Shown here one piece after another: positions 9,813 through 19,575 of a stretch of 52,052 bases of DNA (position 1 is the stretch's first letter; each line of letters opens with the position of its first letter). A program made the position numbers and the translations under genes. Under the pieces are notes generated by a model. It searched no databases, was not told the origin of the DNA, and saw only the letters and a list, made by a program, of their open reading frames with translations. The stretch comes from Bacillota bacterium. GTDB lineage: Bacteria; Bacillota; Negativicutes; Sporomusales; Sporomusaceae. The stretch spans positions 1 through 52,052 of the forward strand of contig JAGGAB010000040.1 of NCBI GenBank assembly GCA_017889705.1. The letters run 5' to 3'.

Positions 9813-10885
9813 ATGGCAAACTGATATTGGAAGACGGCAGCGTTTTCCAAGGGATGCTTGCTTCCGGTACTAAAGCAGTTGGGGAAGTAGTATTCAACAC
9901 CGGTATGACCGGTTATCAAGAGGTATTAACAGATCCGTCTTATTGCGGGCAAATTGTAACAATGACATATCCGCTCATCGGTAACTACGGTGTAGCTGAA
10001 CTTTTTGAACAAGCCAGACAATCCTTTGTGCGTGGTTTCGTTATTAGCGAACTATGCGGTCAGCCCAGCAGCTGGCAGGCAGAAAACTCCCTGGTGTCTT
10101 ATCTTAAAGAACGCAATATTCCCTGCATCTATGGGGTGGATACTCGGGCTATTACCCGGAAGATACGCTCACACGGCACTATGAAAGGCATTATTGTTCC
10201 GGCAGATACTAGTGAAGTCGAGATTGCCGAGCTTTTAAATACACCGCCTTTTCTTGAGGTTGTCAACGAAGTTACGACTCCGGAAATTTACCGGATACCA
10301 GGAGAAGGTCCGCATGTGGCAGTTATGGATTTTGGCATCAAACGCAATATTCTAAACTCTATGGCCAAAGCCGGTTGCAACATTACTGTATTGCCTGCCC
10401 ATACTCCGGCAGAAGAAATACTGGCGCTTAATCCTGACGGAATCTTCTTATCCAATGGACCTGGAGATCCCAAGGATGCTCCGGTAGAAACTGTGCGCCA
10501 GCTTATCGGCAAAAAACCAATCTTTGGCATCTGCCTGGGGCACCAATTGCTGGCTCTGGCGTTGGGCGGCGATACGTACAAACTTAAATTCGGTCATCGC
10601 GGTTCTAACCACCCCGTAAAAGATTTAATAACAGGTCGCGTCTATATCACTTCACAAAACCACGGCTATGCCATCGACGAAGCTTCACTCGCTAAGATTG
10701 ATGTGACAATCACTCACAGGGCAGTCAATGATAATACCATCGAAGGCATCCGCCATAACAGTCTGCCGGTATTCTCGGTGCAATACCATCCCGAGGCTGC
10801 TCCCGGACCGGATGACAGCACATATATGTTTGAAGAGTTTATGAAATTGCTTCATAAAACACAGAACATGGTAGGGGGGAACTAA
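9809..10885 (+). CDS. carA: Carbamoyl-phosphate synthase small (glutaminase) subunit
   Basis: CarA hydrolyses glutamine and passes ammonia to CarB. The 358-residue protein has the CPSase small-chain N-domain ('[14 protein letters not shown]', '[14 protein letters not shown]') and a class I amidotransferase domain. The nucleophile Cys is in '[15 protein letters not shown]', and the catalytic His-Glu pair is in '[11 protein letters not shown]'. The ATG is the ATGA overlap with pyrC, and the gene ends 2 bases before carB. Placement inside the pyr operon points to a pyrimidine-dedicated enzyme. Confidence 0.97.
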   Translation: MNGKLILEDGSVFQGMLASGTKAVGEVVFNTGMTGYQEVLTDPSYCGQIVTMTYPLIGNYGVAELFEQARQSFVRGFVISELCGQPSSWQAENSLVSYLKERNIPCIYGVDTRAITRKIRSHGTMKGIIVPADTSEVEIAELLNTPPFLEVVNEVTTPEIYRIPGEGPHVAVMDFGIKRNILNSMAKAGCNITVLPAHTPAEEILALNPDGIFLSNGPGDPKDAPVETVRQLIGKKPIFGICLGHQLLALALGGDTYKLKFGHRGSNHPVKDLITGRVYITSQNHGYAIDEASLAKIDVTITHRAVNDNTIEGIRHNSLPVFSVQYHPEAAPGPDDSTYMFEEFMKLLHKTQNMVGGN

Positions 10886-10887
10886 CG

Positions 10888-13800
10888 GTGCCGAAAAAAG
10901 AACATTTAAAAAAGATTATGGTAATAGGCTCTGGCCCGATAGTTATCGGCCAGGCTGCTGAATTTGACTATGCCGGTACCCAGGCGTGCCAAGCGCTGAA
11001 AGAAGAAGGCTTTGAGGTTGTGCTGGTAAACAGCAACCCGGCCACCATTATGACTGACACCAATATTGCCGACTGGGTATATATTGAGCCGCTTACGCCG
11101 GAATACCTAGAAGAAATCATTGCTAAAGAGCGTCCGGACGGACTGTTGGCAACACTGGGCGGTCAGGCCGGACTTAACTTAGCGGTTAAGCTGGCGGAAA
11201 ATGGCGTGCTGGAAAAATATCAACTGGAACTCTTGGGAACGCCACTTGAAGCCATAAAAAAAGCCGAAGACCGGGAATTATTCAAAGCCACCATGGAGGA
11301 ACTTGGTCAGCCCATCCCGGCCAGTACCATAGTTGAAGATATTGAAAGTGCGATTGAATTTGCCCACCAAATCGGTTATCCGCTGATCGTGCGGCCTGCC
11401 TACACGTTAGGTGGGACTGGCGGCGGTATTGCCAATAATGATGAAGAACTTTTTGATACCGTTAACCGTGGACTGAAATACAGCTTGATCGGCCAGGCAC
11501 TGATTGAACGCAGTGTGGCCGGCTGGAAGGAAATCGAGTACGAAGTTATCCGTGACGCCGCCGACAACTGTATCACAGTCTGCAATATGGAGAACTTTGA
11601 CCCTGTTGGCATCCATACCGGCGACAGCATTGTTGTCGCACCGTCACAAACGTTGACTGATTATGAATACCAGATGCTGCGCAGCGCGTCCTTAAAAATC
11701 ATCCGGGCACTGGGTATTGAGGGCGGTTGTAACGTACAGTACGCACTTAATCCGAACAGCACAGAATATATCGTTATCGAGGTTAATCCCCGGGTAAGCC
11801 GGTCCAGCGCGCTGGCTTCTAAAGCCACCGGTTATCCCATTGCCAAAGTGGCTGCCAAAATTGCCATGGGTTATAACCTTGACGAAATCACCAATGCCGT
11901 AACTGGTAAAACAAAGGCTTGCTTTGAGCCGGCGCTAGATTATGTAGTTGTGAAATTCCCGCGTTGGCCGTTTGACAAGTTTAGCTTTGCTGATCGTATT
12001 CTCGGCACTCAGATGAAGGCTACTGGTGAGGTTATGTCCATTGACCGCAACTTTGAAGGTGCGCTGTTAAAGGCTGTACGCTCGCTGGAAATTGGCTTAA
12101 ACCGACTATATATCCCAGAGTTTGATAAGTTGAGTGATGCCGAGGTACATGAAAAGCTCAGCCTGGCCAATGATGAGCGGGCGTTTATCATTGCCGAAGC
12201 CTTGCGGCGCGGGATTACGGTCGACGAAATTCACAGAATCACGGCTATTGATAACTTCTTCTTAGATAAGATTGCAAATATTGTAGCGATGGAAGTTCAG
12301 ATCAGCAAAAAACTGAGTAATGAGGTGCTGCTGGCTGCCAAGAAAATGGGGTTTGCCGATAAAACCATTGCTGAACTTTCCGGTAAAACTGTTTTCCAAA
12401 TCCGCGAAATGCGCAAACAGGCCAAATTCTTGCCCAGCTACAAAATGGTTGATACCTGCGCAGCCGAGTTTGAGGCGGTTACACCGTATTACTACTCCAC
12501 CTATGCCCAGGAAGATGAAGTAGTTACCACCGATAAGCGCAAAGTTATGGTCCTGGGTTCGGGACCTATCCGAATTGGCCAGGGCATTGAATTTGACTAT
12601 TGCTCGGTGCATTCGGTATGGGCACTAAGAGAAATGGGAATTGAGTCGGTTATTGTCAATAACAACCCGGAAACCGTTTCGACCGACTTTGATACATCAG
12701 ACCGGCTGTATTTTGAACCACTTACACCGGAAGATGTTCTCAATATAATTGATAAAGAAAAACCGGACGGAGTTATTGTGCAGTTCGGCGGCCAGACAGC
12801 TATCAATCTGGCAGGTCCGATGGCGCGTGCCGGTGTTAAAATTTATGGAACAAGCGTCGATGATATTGACCGTGCCGAAGACCGCGAACGTTTTGATGAG
12901 CTATTAGGGCAATTGGGCATTCCTCGCCCCAAAGGGGAAACTATTACCGATGCTGCATTGGCGCCGGCGGCTGCCGGGCGTATCGGTTACCCGGTGGTTG
13001 TGCGGCCTTCCTATGTGCTTGGCGGACGTGCCATGGAGATTGTTTACAATGAAGATGAATTAAAAGATTATATGGTGCGGGCGGTTAAAGCCTCCCCTGA
13101 ACACCCAGTGCTTGTTGACCGCTATATGCAGGGTACCGAAGTTGAAGTTGACGCCATCTCTGACGGCAAAGATTATCTTATTCCCGGCATTATGGAACAT
13201 ATTGAACGTGCCGGTGTCCATTCCGGTGACAGTATTGCGGTATATCCGCCGCAGACACTTTCGCAAAAGGTCAAGGATACCATTGTTGATTATACCGGAC
13301 GATTGGCAAGAGGGCTGAATGTAAAAGGTCTTATCAATATCCAGTATGTTATTGTGGACGAAGATGTTTATGTCATTGAGGTAAATCCACGCTCCAGCCG
13401 GACCATTCCGTTCCTCAGCAAGATTACCGATGTGCCGATGGTCGATGTTGCCACTCGCATTGCTATGGGTGAGACGCTCGCTGAAATGGGATATCCTACA
13501 GGCCTATTGCCTGCCAGAGAATATACGGCTGTCAAAGTTCCGGTGTTCTCGTTTGCCAAGATGCAGCAAGTAGATATCTCTCTTGGACCAGAAATGAAAT
13601 CCACCGGCGAAGTAATGGGTATCGATTATCATTACTCCCGTGCGCTCTACAAAGGCATTGTCGGTGCTGGCATGAATGTGCCGAAATCCGGAACTGTGCT
13701 GGTAACCGTTGCCGATAAAGACAAAGTCGAAGCAGGCGAAATCGCCAAAGAGTTTGCTGAAATGGGCTATGATCTTATTGCTACAAGCGGTACGGCCAAA

Positions 13801-14109
13801 TATCTGCGGTCGCTGGGCCTGAAGGTTGACATGGTGCCCAAATTGCATGAACAGCAGCCTGTTATCATTGAAATGATCAAAGCTGGCAAAATCAATATGG
13901 TGATCAATACTCTCACTAAAGGGCGTGATTTTGACAGCGACGGCTTTAAGATCAGAAGAGCGGCTGTCGAGCATTCACTGCTCTGCCTGACTTCCATGGA
14001 TACTGCCAAAGCTGTGCTTGATGTGCTCAATATCATGCGTCAAGGTAAATTCCTCTACGTGCTTGCCTTGCAGGATTATGTTAGTGGAGGCGAAAAAAGC
14101 CGTGGGTAA
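10888..14109 (+). CDS. carB: Carbamoyl-phosphate synthase large subunit
   Basis: CarB makes carbamoyl phosphate from bicarbonate, ammonia and two ATP. At 1073 residues it has the usual duplicated ATP-grasp architecture. The first half opens with '[19 protein letters not shown]' and the second, at about residue 553, with '[19 protein letters not shown]'; each has a 'RPSYVLGG' or 'RPAYTLGG' nucleotide loop. The last about 135 residues form the MGS-like allosteric domain ('[19 protein letters not shown]', '[20 protein letters not shown]') that binds UMP in relatives. The start is GTG at 10888 after a TAGGGGGGA site. Its 3' end overlaps pyrK by 8 bases. Confidence 0.97.
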   Translation: MPKKEHLKKIMVIGSGPIVIGQAAEFDYAGTQACQALKEEGFEVVLVNSNPATIMTDTNIADWVYIEPLTPEYLEEIIAKERPDGLLATLGGQAGLNLAVKLAENGVLEKYQLELLGTPLEAIKKAEDRELFKATMEELGQPIPASTIVEDIESAIEFAHQIGYPLIVRPAYTLGGTGGGIANNDEELFDTVNRGLKYSLIGQALIERSVAGWKEIEYEVIRDAADNCITVCNMENFDPVGIHTGDSIVVAPSQTLTDYEYQMLRSASLKIIRALGIEGGCNVQYALNPNSTEYIVIEVNPRVSRSSALASKATGYPIAKVAAKIAMGYNLDEITNAVTGKTKACFEPALDYVVVKFPRWPFDKFSFADRILGTQMKATGEVMSIDRNFEGALLKAVRSLEIGLNRLYIPEFDKLSDAEVHEKLSLANDERAFIIAEALRRGITVDEIHRITAIDNFFLDKIANIVAMEVQISKKLSNEVLLAAKKMGFADKTIAELSGKTVFQIREMRKQAKFLPSYKMVDTCAAEFEAVTPYYYSTYAQEDEVVTTDKRKVMVLGSGPIRIGQGIEFDYCSVHSVWALREMGIESVIVNNNPETVSTDFDTSDRLYFEPLTPEDVLNIIDKEKPDGVIVQFGGQTAINLAGPMARAGVKIYGTSVDDIDRAEDRERFDELLGQLGIPRPKGETITDAALAPAAAGRIGYPVVVRPSYVLGGRAMEIVYNEDELKDYMVRAVKASPEHPVLVDRYMQGTEVEVDAISDGKDYLIPGIMEHIERAGVHSGDSIAVYPPQTLSQKVKDTIVDYTGRLARGLNVKGLINIQYVIVDEDVYVIEVNPRSSRTIPFLSKITDVPMVDVATRIAMGETLAEMGYPTGLLPAREYTAVKVPVFSFAKMQQVDISLGPEMKSTGEVMGIDYHYSRALYKGIVGAGMNVPKSGTVLVTVADKDKVEAGEIAKEFAEMGYDLIATSGTAKYLRSLGLKVDMVPKLHEQQPVIIEMIKAGKINMVINTLTKGRDFDSDGFKIRRAAVEHSLLCLTSMDTAKAVLDVLNIMRQGKFLYVLALQDYVSGGEKSRG

Positions 14110-14869
14110 AACCTGTGTAACCGCTCAGGTACTTGAGCATGGTCTTATTGCCGGAGATGTATGGAATTTGGTTATTGCCGCGCCGGAAATTGCGCGGCAG
14201 ACCAAACCCGGTCAGTTTGTTCATATCAGGATAAACGACAGTCTTGAGCCACTACTTAGGAGGCCGTTCAGCATCGCTGACTGTGATGCAGCCAAAGGAA
14301 CACTCACTATTATTTATCGTGTTGTCGGACGCGGTACAGCCTTAATGACCCAGCTTAAGCCGGGAGATACCATAAACTGTATGGGACCTCTTGGAAACGG
14401 TTTTCAACTTACTGCCCAGCGCCCCCTATTGGTGGGGGGCGGCATGGGACTGGCGCCGCTGCTGTTTTTAGCCAGAGCCTTTTGTTCGCTGCCTGCCACT
14501 ATCTTGATGGGCGGGCGCAATGAACAGGAGTTATTTTGGCCCACACTGTATGCTGGCGTATGTAAAAACATACATATTACAACTGATGATGGCAGTGTCG
14601 GTCAGCGTGGCTTTACTGTTGATCTACTGCCTGAACTGTTACAAAGCGGCAACTTTGATGCTGTTTACACCTGCGGACCGCATGTTATGCTTAAAGGTGT
14701 AGTGGCGCTGGCGGACAAGCATTCAATACCCTGCCAAGTTTCCCTGGAAGATTATATGGCCTGTGGTGTAGGGGCCTGTTTGTCCTGCACTTGTGCCGGA
14801 ACCAGCGGCAAACGACTCAAGGTGTGCACAGACGGACCGGTATTTGCGGCCGGGGAGGTGGTATGGTGA
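14102..14869 (+). CDS. pyrK: Dihydroorotate dehydrogenase electron-transfer subunit
   Basis: PyrK carries FAD and a [2Fe-2S] cluster and passes electrons from PyrD to NAD+. The 255-residue protein shows the flavin loop 'RRPFSIAD', the NAD-pocket '[14 protein letters not shown]', 'YTCGPHVML', and the cluster ligands in '[12 protein letters not shown]' plus a last Cys in 'KVCTDGPVF'. The start is GTG at 14102, with GTGGAGG 11 bases upstream; longer in-frame extensions would overlap far into carB. The 3' end overlaps pyrD. Together they make the heterotetrameric class 1B enzyme typical of strict and facultative anaerobic Gram-positive lineages. Confidence 0.94.
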   Translation: MGKTCVTAQVLEHGLIAGDVWNLVIAAPEIARQTKPGQFVHIRINDSLEPLLRRPFSIADCDAAKGTLTIIYRVVGRGTALMTQLKPGDTINCMGPLGNGFQLTAQRPLLVGGGMGLAPLLFLARAFCSLPATILMGGRNEQELFWPTLYAGVCKNIHITTDDGSVGQRGFTVDLLPELLQSGNFDAVYTCGPHVMLKGVVALADKHSIPCQVSLEDYMACGVGACLSCTCAGTSGKRLKVCTDGPVFAAGEVVW

Positions 14870-15789
14870 GTACACAGCAAAACATGCTGGCAGTAAATAT
14901 AGCCGGAATTCAGATGAAGACTCCGGTGATGACCGCATCAGGCACCTTCGGGTTTGGCCTGGAATACAGTGATTTTGTTGATCTTAACCAAGTGGGCGCT
15001 ATTGTTGTCAAAGGCACAACCTTGCTGCCTAAGGTGGGTAACAGCGGGCGGCGTATTGCCGAAACACCGGCAGGCATGATGAACTGTATCGGCCTGGAGA
15101 ATCCGGGTGTCGATGAATTTATTATGACTACCATGCCTAAATTGAAAAGCTATGAATCATCGGTTATTGTTAACATCTCCGGCAATACTGTAGAAGACTA
15201 TGGTGAACTGGCAGCTAAACTGGACAAGTCCGGTATTGCCGGCCTGGAACTTAATATATCTTGCCCTAATGTTAAACAGGGCGGCATTGCCTTTGGCACC
15301 TGCCCGGACAGTGCGTCTGAGGTTGTGCGTGAAGTAAAGAAAAAGACAAGTTTGCCGGTCATCGTCAAGCTTTCGCCTAATGTCACCGATATTGTACTCA
15401 TGGCTAAGGCTGTGGAATCAGCCGGTGCAGATGCCATTTCGCTCATTAATACCTTGCTCGGGATGGCGATTGATATCAAAACCTGGCGGCCTGTACTGGG
15501 TAATACGGTAGGCGGCCTGTCCGGCCCGGCAGTCAAGCCGGTTGCCGTCAGAATGGTATATCAGGTAGCCAAAGCCGTACAGGTGCCGATTATCGGCATG
15601 GGTGGCATTATGACTGCCGAAGATGCTATTGAATTTTTATTGGCTGGTGCCAGCGCAGTGGCGGTGGGTACAGCTAACTTTGTTAATCCCTATGCAGCTG
15701 TAGAAGTGGCCGAGGGAATAAAAACTTACCTTACCAATCGCGGTCTGACCCAAGTCAGTGAGCTTGTCGGCAAGGTAAACTGCGGGTAA
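14863..15789 (+). CDS. pyrD: Dihydroorotate dehydrogenase, class 1B catalytic subunit
   Basis: PyrD oxidises dihydroorotate to orotate with FMN. The 308-residue protein has '[11 protein letters not shown]', 'NPGVDEFI', '[11 protein letters not shown]', the catalytic Cys in '[13 protein letters not shown]', and the FMN phosphate site 'GMGGI'. Cys rather than Ser as the base marks class 1, and the adjacent pyrK makes it class 1B (NAD-linked). The start ATG at 14863 follows GGGGAGG; a GTG at 14866 is equally spaced and cannot be excluded. The longer frame back to 14791 merely reads through pyrK. Confidence 0.95.
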   Translation: MVSTQQNMLAVNIAGIQMKTPVMTASGTFGFGLEYSDFVDLNQVGAIVVKGTTLLPKVGNSGRRIAETPAGMMNCIGLENPGVDEFIMTTMPKLKSYESSVIVNISGNTVEDYGELAAKLDKSGIAGLELNISCPNVKQGGIAFGTCPDSASEVVREVKKKTSLPVIVKLSPNVTDIVLMAKAVESAGADAISLINTLLGMAIDIKTWRPVLGNTVGGLSGPAVKPVAVRMVYQVAKAVQVPIIGMGGIMTAEDAIEFLLAGASAVAVGTANFVNPYAAVEVAEGIKTYLTNRGLTQVSELVGKVNCG

Positions 15790-15816
15790 TGCGCAGGATG
15801 GAGGATAGATAATTTA

Positions 15817-16536
15817 ATGGAACAAGTACGCAATCGTTTGATCGTCGCCCTCGATTTTGAAACTATGGATGAAGTCAGGCAGCTTGTCGAGACTTTGGGC
15901 GATGCTGTAAGCTATTATAAAGTCGGTATGCAGCTCTTTTACGGAGTGGGCATGGAATGCCTGACTTACCTCAGAGAAAAAGGTAAAGATGTTTTCCTGG
16001 ATTTAAAAATGCATGATATCCCTAATACGGTGGCCCAGGGCGCAGCTTCGCTCACACGTTTAGGTGTTGCCATGATCAATGTCCAAGCGTCAGGCGGTCC
16101 GGCCATGATGCGGGCGGCAGCTGAGAAGGTGGCCGAAACAGCTGCCAGACTCAATATCCCCCGGCCTAAGCTGATTGCTGTTACTGTATTGACAAGCATG
16201 AACGAAACTGAATGGGAAGCCTTGCGTTCGGCGACTACCATATCTGATCAGGTAGTGCATTTAGCTAGGCTTGCCAAAGAAGCCGGGCTTGACGGTGTAG
16301 TTGCCTCCCCTCAGGAAGCCAGTATGATCCGTGAGGCTTGCGGTGAGGATTTTGAAATCGTAACTCCGGGCGTTCGCCCGCAGGGAGCAGCGTTAAATGA
16401 CCAAAGCCGGGTGGCAACACCGGCGGCAGCTTTGCAATCAGGCGCGCATTATCTGGTTATTGGCCGGCCAATTACGGCGGCTCAAGACCCGTGTGCTGCG
16501 GCGCTGGCAATCTTAGAAGAAATGGGGAAAGCATAA
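15817..16536 (+). CDS. pyrF: Orotidine-5'-phosphate decarboxylase
   Basis: PyrF decarboxylates OMP to UMP, the last step of the de novo pathway. The 239-residue protein has the short (type I) signature 'FLDLKMHDIPNTV' with the catalytic Asp-Lys-Asp set, 'QASGG' for phosphate binding, and 'TPGVRPQG' and 'VIGRPITAA' near the C-terminus. The ATG follows ATGGAGGAT. Its stop codon overlaps the start of pyrE (TAATG), so the last two steps are translated together. Confidence 0.96.
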   Translation: MEQVRNRLIVALDFETMDEVRQLVETLGDAVSYYKVGMQLFYGVGMECLTYLREKGKDVFLDLKMHDIPNTVAQGAASLTRLGVAMINVQASGGPAMMRAAAEKVAETAARLNIPRPKLIAVTVLTSMNETEWEALRSATTISDQVVHLARLAKEAGLDGVVASPQEASMIREACGEDFEIVTPGVRPQGAALNDQSRVATPAAALQSGAHYLVIGRPITAAQDPCAAALAILEEMGKA

Positions 16537-17108
16537 TGAACGAAACAGAAGTAAAACAGCTTTTTATCGAAACAGGAGCCATCCTGGAAGGCCATTTTTT
16601 ACTAACCTCCGGTTTGCACAGCCCGATGTATGTCGAGAAATTTCAGGTGCTTCAATACCCGAAACATACCGAAAAATTATGTGCGGCCATGGCAGAGCGT
16701 TTTAAAAATGACAATATTGAACTGGTTGTCGGGCCGGTAACCGGCGGCGTCATCCTGGCGCATGAAGTGGGCAAACATCTTAATACCCGCGCGATCTTTA
16801 CCGAGCGAGAAAATGGCAAAATGACTTTACGACGCGGTTTTGTTATCGAGAAAAATCAGCGTGTCCTGATTGTGGAAGATATTGTGACAACAGGCGGTTC
16901 GGTCAAAGAAGTAGTTGATGTTGTACGCGAACATGGCGGCATCCCGGTAGCTGTGGGCATGCTAGTTGACCGCAGCGGCGGCAAAGTGGATTTTGGAATT
17001 CCGTCGCAGGCACTGCTGAACTTAACTGTTCCCACTTATGAAAGCGAAAGCTGCCCGCTGTGTAAAGAAAATGTTCCAATTACCAAACGCGGCAGCCGTA
17101 AAATTTAG
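16536..17108 (+). CDS. pyrE: Orotate phosphoribosyltransferase
   Basis: PyrE joins orotate to PRPP to form OMP. The 190-residue protein has the PRPP-binding motif 'VLIVEDIVTTGGSVKEVV' and the orotate/PRPP contacts 'VVGPVTGGVILAHEVG'. The C-terminal tail has a Cys pair ('ESCPLCKEN'), a common feature of the clostridial/archaeal-type PyrE. The start overlaps the pyrF stop codon. It is the final gene of the operon; neither pyrR nor a uracil permease is encoded within this operon. Confidence 0.96.
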   Translation: MNETEVKQLFIETGAILEGHFLLTSGLHSPMYVEKFQVLQYPKHTEKLCAAMAERFKNDNIELVVGPVTGGVILAHEVGKHLNTRAIFTERENGKMTLRRGFVIEKNQRVLIVEDIVTTGGSVKEVVDVVREHGGIPVAVGMLVDRSGGKVDFGIPSQALLNLTVPTYESESCPLCKENVPITKRGSRKI

Positions 17109-17119
17109 AAATTTGATTT

Positions 17120-17166
17120 GTCAAAGGCGTAAATCAGAGCGATAAGCTTTGACTTGCGCTTTTTTA
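17120..17166 (+). terminator. Possible terminator of the pyr operon
   Basis: GTCAAAG and CTTTGAC pair around a long loop, and the sequence then runs GCGCTTTTTTA. It has a reasonable position and T-run but an imperfect stem. Confidence 0.4.
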
Positions 17167-17215
17167 GTATCATTTTATAACTTGTGAGAAGAGTGGAGGC
17201 ATTATAAGCAAGAGA

Positions 17216-17392
17216 TGTCAAGGACAAAACCCGGTACTTCCGTACCCCGCCGGCCTTTGCCGGAAAAAGCGATCCGCAGGAGAAAAGCCAGGTGATAGTC
17301 CGTTAAGAAACCCGTACTGTTTGAGCGCGAGTTTACGGGTTTTAGGAATATCGCATGGCTTTTCAGGTCCGTGCATGAAATGGAGACTATAT
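17216..17392 (+). repeat. Structured dispersed repeat, copy 1
   Basis: This stretch is related to 50235-50484 read on the opposite strand. Shared blocks are TGTCAAGG at the left end, CCTTTGCCGGA, AAAAGCGATCCGCAGGAGAAAAGCC, and a long imperfect inverted repeat (17283-17316 with 17334-17363) around AAACCCGTA / TACGGGTTT. Between the two copies two base pairs of this hairpin change on both sides (A-T in this copy, G-C in the other), which suggests that the fold is maintained. No open reading frame is evident. It may be a small palindromic mobile element or a structured RNA. An AAATGGAGACT block at 17378 occurs in a different place in the other copy. Confidence 0.7.
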
Positions 17393-17405
17393 CATATAGC
17401 TATGA

Positions 17406-17679
17406 AAGCAAATCTCTAGTGGAACAGGTTAGCGTGGAGGCTCTGGGCCTAGACTTTTTGCTTAATTTTGTGGCGATGACAAAAGTAAGATCCCGTCCCT
17501 TGTATTCCAAAATCATCTGATGTGCTCAACTTCCAAGAACCTAACTAGCGATTTTCTTATTAAGCTTTTAGTTATCGTAAACTAAAAAATATAAATGCGC
17601 AAATAGGCGAAAATAGCTAAACTAGTGAAGATTACTGAGCTATCCGAGAAAAAAACATAAAAATAGTTGCGAAAGACTC
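17406..17679. other. Unassigned intergenic stretch
   Basis: No convincing open reading frame, hairpin-plus-T-run or known RNA motif is seen between the structured repeat and the tRNA promoter. The right half (17570-17680) is AT-rich. Confidence 0.5.
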
Positions 17680-17708
17680 TTGATATTATGTTGAAAGCAT
17701 GATAATAT
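17680..17708 (+). promoter_or_regulatory. Probable promoter of tRNA cluster 1
   Basis: TTGATA (17680-17685) and TAATAT (17703-17708) are 17 bases apart, and the -10 box ends 31 bases before the first tRNA. Confidence 0.5.
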
Positions 17709-17739
17709 TATATCTCGTCAGGGAGATAATCCTTAACGC

Positions 17740-17816
17740 GGCCCCGTGGTGTAGCGGTCTAACATGCCGCCCTGTCACGGCGGAGATCGACGGTTCAAAT
17801 CCGTTCGGGGTCGCCA
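17740..17816 (+). tRNA. tRNA-Asp (GTC)
   Basis: This is a complete cloverleaf. The acceptor stem GGCCCCG / CGGGGTC is followed by discriminator G and an encoded CCA. The anticodon loop is CTGTCAC within CCGCC/GGCGG, and the T-arm is ACGG-TTCAAAT-CCGT. Confidence 0.97.
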
Positions 17817-17919
17817 ACTTATTCTCTGAACGGAAGTTCTTCACTACGCTCAGAACTAAGCGATTCACGTATGTTCTCGTGTCGCCTCGCGGCTCGAGAC
17901 AACATGGTTCGCTGCTTAA
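17817..17919 (+). other. Structured spacer between tRNA-Asp and tRNA-Gly
   Basis: This 103-base spacer is unusually GC-rich for its surroundings. It contains two short hairpins (AGTTCT...AGAACT near 17834-17856; GTGTCGCC...GGCTCGAGAC near 17879-17900). The matching position in the second tRNA cluster holds tRNA-Phe instead. No function is assigned. Confidence 0.4.
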
Positions 17920-17994
17920 GCGGAAGTAGCTCAGCGGTAGAGCATCGCCTTGCCAAGGCGAGGGTCGCGAGTTCGAATCTCGTTTTCCGCTCCA
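17920..17994 (+). tRNA. tRNA-Gly (GCC)
   Basis: The acceptor GCGGAAG / TTTCCGC closes a 75-base cloverleaf with anticodon loop TTGCCAA and encoded TCCA end. It is identical to the copy at 24815. Confidence 0.97.
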
Positions 17995-17997
17995 TAT

Positions 17998-18073
17998 AGG
18001 GGTATAGCTCAATTGGTAGAGTAGTGGTCTCCAAAACCATTGGTTGAGGGTTCAAGTCCTTCTGCCCCTGCCA
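17998..18073 (+). tRNA. tRNA-Trp (CCA)
   Basis: The acceptor AGGGGTA / TGCCCCT is followed by discriminator G and an encoded CCA. The anticodon loop CTCCAAA lies within GTGGT/ACCAT. The opposite strand carries the last 21 codons or so of the MocR-type gene. Confidence 0.97.
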
Positions 18074-19427
18074 GGACTGCTTCCTCTAATTTAGACAGAC
18101 TTTCAGGAGCAGTTATCGCAAGCCTAACCGCATTGGAAGGGCTGGTATTTCCGACAACAAAGCGTTCGGCACTATATACTTGAACGCCCCGCTGATAGGC
18201 TTTGGCTTCAAAAGCTTCTCCCGTAAATCTTTCGGGTAAAATCAGCCATCTGATAATACCTTCGGGTTCTCCCATAACCTTGTAACCGCTCAAATAACGG
18301 TCAACAATGGAATTGCGTAGCCTGTTCTGGCTACGATGTCTTGCTATGGTTTTGTCCAGATCTCCGGAAATAATCATCCTGGAGACTAGCTCGGCCATTA
18401 CTGGCGATATGGAGGTATTCATGTTATAAAGTGCTTCGGTTACTTTTTTTCTATATTGGTCAGGAGCCACGATGTAGGCAATTCTGAGTCCGGGAGATGC
18501 CACCTTGGAAAGACTGGCAATATACAGCACCTGTTCAGGCGCATAGGAAGCAAGGGGAGCAAGCGGACTTTCAATTAAAAGGCTGTGGATAGCATCCTCT
18601 ATCACTATGAGACATTCTTTCTTGGCAATTTCCGCTAGCATTTTTCTAGTAGCCGCCGACATGGTATGTGTGGTTGGATTGTGATAATCGGGAATGACAT
18701 AGATGCCGCTAATATTTTCGGTTTTGCAGGCATAACGCAGTCCGGCTTCAGTCAGTTCATTATTTTCGTGTTGAAGGGGGATTAACTGAATTCCCAACAT
18801 CTTCGCGGCTGTTTTTAGTCCGGGAAAGGTGAGTGCATCAGTTCCAATTCGGTCACCTGGCTGAAACAGTCCTGCCAGGATGGCTGCTATCGCATTTTGC
18901 CCGCCGCTTGCCAACACTATGTTTTCCGGATTAACGCTATAACTCGCTTTTCTTAGCAGCTTTGCTCCGGTTTCCTTTTGCCACAGAGTTCCGCCAGGCC
19001 GGCCATATCGAAACAATTTCCCGAAATCAGGCTCGATAATCATCTTTTTCAGTTGGGCAACGATTTCCTCAGTTATTGTCATGTCAGGAAATAAGGGCCC
19101 CATCTCGATTATCCCTAAGGCGTCTTCTTCCGGGAGTAAAAATGGATTGGCGGCTGCATCAGCAGCAACAAAGGTTCCGTTGCCGACTGTAGCACAAAGT
19201 AATCCTTTTTGTTCACACAGCTTAAATGCTCTTGAAATCGTACTCAGGTTAATATCCAGAAAGTCTGCCAATTCGCGTTGCGGCGGCAGTCTGGTGCCTG
19301 GTGTGAGCACGCCGGTTTTAATATTATGCTCTAGTTTTTCGGCAATCGCCTTATAAAGCGGCCCTTTCACGTCACTAAGGTCTGGTTTCCAGCTCATGGG
19401 ATAATCCTCAAAAGAATTAACAGGCAT
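18009..19427 (-). CDS. MocR/PdxR-type regulator (GntR DNA-binding domain fused to an aminotransferase-like domain)
   Basis: The protein has about 472 residues. An N-terminal winged helix ('GTRLPPQRELADFLDINLS', about residues 45-65) is followed by a fold-type I aminotransferase domain, with the PLP-binding Lys in 'YIASLSKVASPGLR' and the 'YVIPDYHNPTTHTM' block. Such proteins sense PLP or amino compounds and control neighbouring genes. It is divergent from azlCD, and a perfect 12-bp inverted repeat lies between them. The start ATG at 19427 follows AAAGGGG; an ATG at 19397 (MSWKPDL) with GAGGA is also possible. The natural C-terminal helix ends near 'SKLEEAVLA'; the last about 21 residues are read antisense through the tRNA-Trp gene, so the original stop appears lost. 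Confidence 0.85.
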   Translation of the reverse strand: MPVNSFEDYPMSWKPDLSDVKGPLYKAIAEKLEHNIKTGVLTPGTRLPPQRELADFLDINLSTISRAFKLCEQKGLLCATVGNGTFVAADAAANPFLLPEEDALGIIEMGPLFPDMTITEEIVAQLKKMIIEPDFGKLFRYGRPGGTLWQKETGAKLLRKASYSVNPENIVLASGGQNAIAAILAGLFQPGDRIGTDALTFPGLKTAAKMLGIQLIPLQHENNELTEAGLRYACKTENISGIYVIPDYHNPTTHTMSAATRKMLAEIAKKECLIVIEDAIHSLLIESPLAPLASYAPEQVLYIASLSKVASPGLRIAYIVAPDQYRKKVTEALYNMNTSISPVMAELVSRMIISGDLDKTIARHRSQNRLRNSIVDRYLSGYKVMGEPEGIIRWLILPERFTGEAFEAKAYQRGVQVYSAERFVVGNTSPSNAVRLAITAPESLSKLEEAVLAGAEGLEPSTNGFGDHYSTN

Positions 19428-19460
19428 GGCAGTACCCCTTTGTAAATTGTTTTGCATACA

Positions 19461-19498
19461 ATTATATCATTGTGTGTATGTAGCTGCAATGATATAAT
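19461..19498. promoter_or_regulatory. Perfect inverted repeat between mocR-like gene and azlC (probable operator)
   Basis: ATTATATCATTG (19461-19472) and CAATGATATAAT (19487-19498) are exact reverse complements separated by 14 bases. The element lies in the divergent intergenic region, where a MocR-type regulator would act on both genes. Confidence 0.6.
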
Positions 19499-19575
19499 CG
19501 TTACAAATCGCAGGCACGCATTATTTGTTTTGCAGATGATTGTAAAGTTTAGCTTGATAAAGTGAGGATAACAAT

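Noticed and set aside
17216..17392. Insertion sequence or group II intron remnant
   Set aside because: No transposase or reverse transcriptase fragment in any frame in either copy.
17699..17929. Plus-strand open frame over tRNA-Asp
   Set aside because: It overlaps the tRNA and its promoter and is only 76 codons long without a ribosome site.
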